Source of the DNA: Bacteroidota bacterium
GTDB taxonomy: Bacteria; Bacteroidota; Ignavibacteria; UBA10030
Reading direction: 5' to 3'
Assembly (NCBI GenBank): GCA_003519375.1
Contig: DOWV01000234.1
Coordinates: 1-6,085 of the forward strand
DNA: 6,085 nt
Under the pieces are notes generated by a model, which was not told the origin of the DNA, ran no database searches, and was given only the letters and a program-made list of their open reading frames with translations. Position numbers and translations under genes: made by a program. Of the stretch, positions 6,037 through 6,085 are shown in pieces (the first letter of the stretch is position 1; every line of letters begins with the position of its first letter).

Positions 6037-6085
6037 GTTAAACACAGAAAATTCCTACTGCCGTTCTATCCTTGATCCGTTCACT

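Noticed and set aside
1..6085. CRISPR array, tRNA, rRNA, insertion sequence or toxin-antitoxin pair
   Set aside because: No regularly spaced repeats, no cloverleaf-like sequence, no transposase motif and no small paired genes were seen.

Overview
The window looks like a chromosomal stretch from a GC-moderate bacterium. The exported proteins, the C-terminal signature of the decayed gene and the style of the signal peptides suggest the Bacteroidota/Ignavibacteriota/Chlorobiota (FCB) group. That placement is an inference from protein style only; there is no rRNA or marker gene here.

Layout, left to right. (1) A plus-strand pair: a secreted M3-family zinc oligopeptidase (Dcp-like, 139-2235), followed after 14 bases by a cytosolic protein with a C-terminal cysteine-rich DUF116-type domain (2250-3455). 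They are probably co-transcribed. (2) A minus-strand pair facing them: a PAS + PP2C/SpoIIE-type (RsbU-like) serine phosphatase (3817-4854), and just downstream a broken gene (3472-3813). The broken gene keeps a signal peptide, the N-terminal motif and the C-terminal motif of a glycine-rich repeat surface-protein family, but these lie in alternating reading frames and the repeat middle is gone. The two convergent units end only 16 bases apart. (3) An AT-rich stretch of about 570 bases (4855-5423) with no convincing gene. It carries several dyad symmetries, including two copies of TTCTGA-N5-TCAGAA whose centres are 32 bases apart. (4) A small exported plus-strand protein (5424-5897) with an N-terminal HxxH...HxxH motif, followed by a clear intrinsic terminator and then a second hairpin without a T-tract.

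How the parts may work together. The oligopeptidase would finish the breakdown of short peptides in the cell envelope. The phosphatase is a typical output of a partner-switching (anti-sigma antagonist) pathway, but its sensory PAS domain lacks its N-terminal part, so the gene may be 5'-truncated. Its downstream partner, which has a Shine-Dalgarno built onto the phosphatase stop codon, has decayed. No mobile element, CRISPR array, tRNA or rRNA was seen. I found no clear multi-gene novel system. The best leads are the repeat-protein relic, the paired palindromes, the truncated phosphatase and the uncharacterised DUF116 protein.
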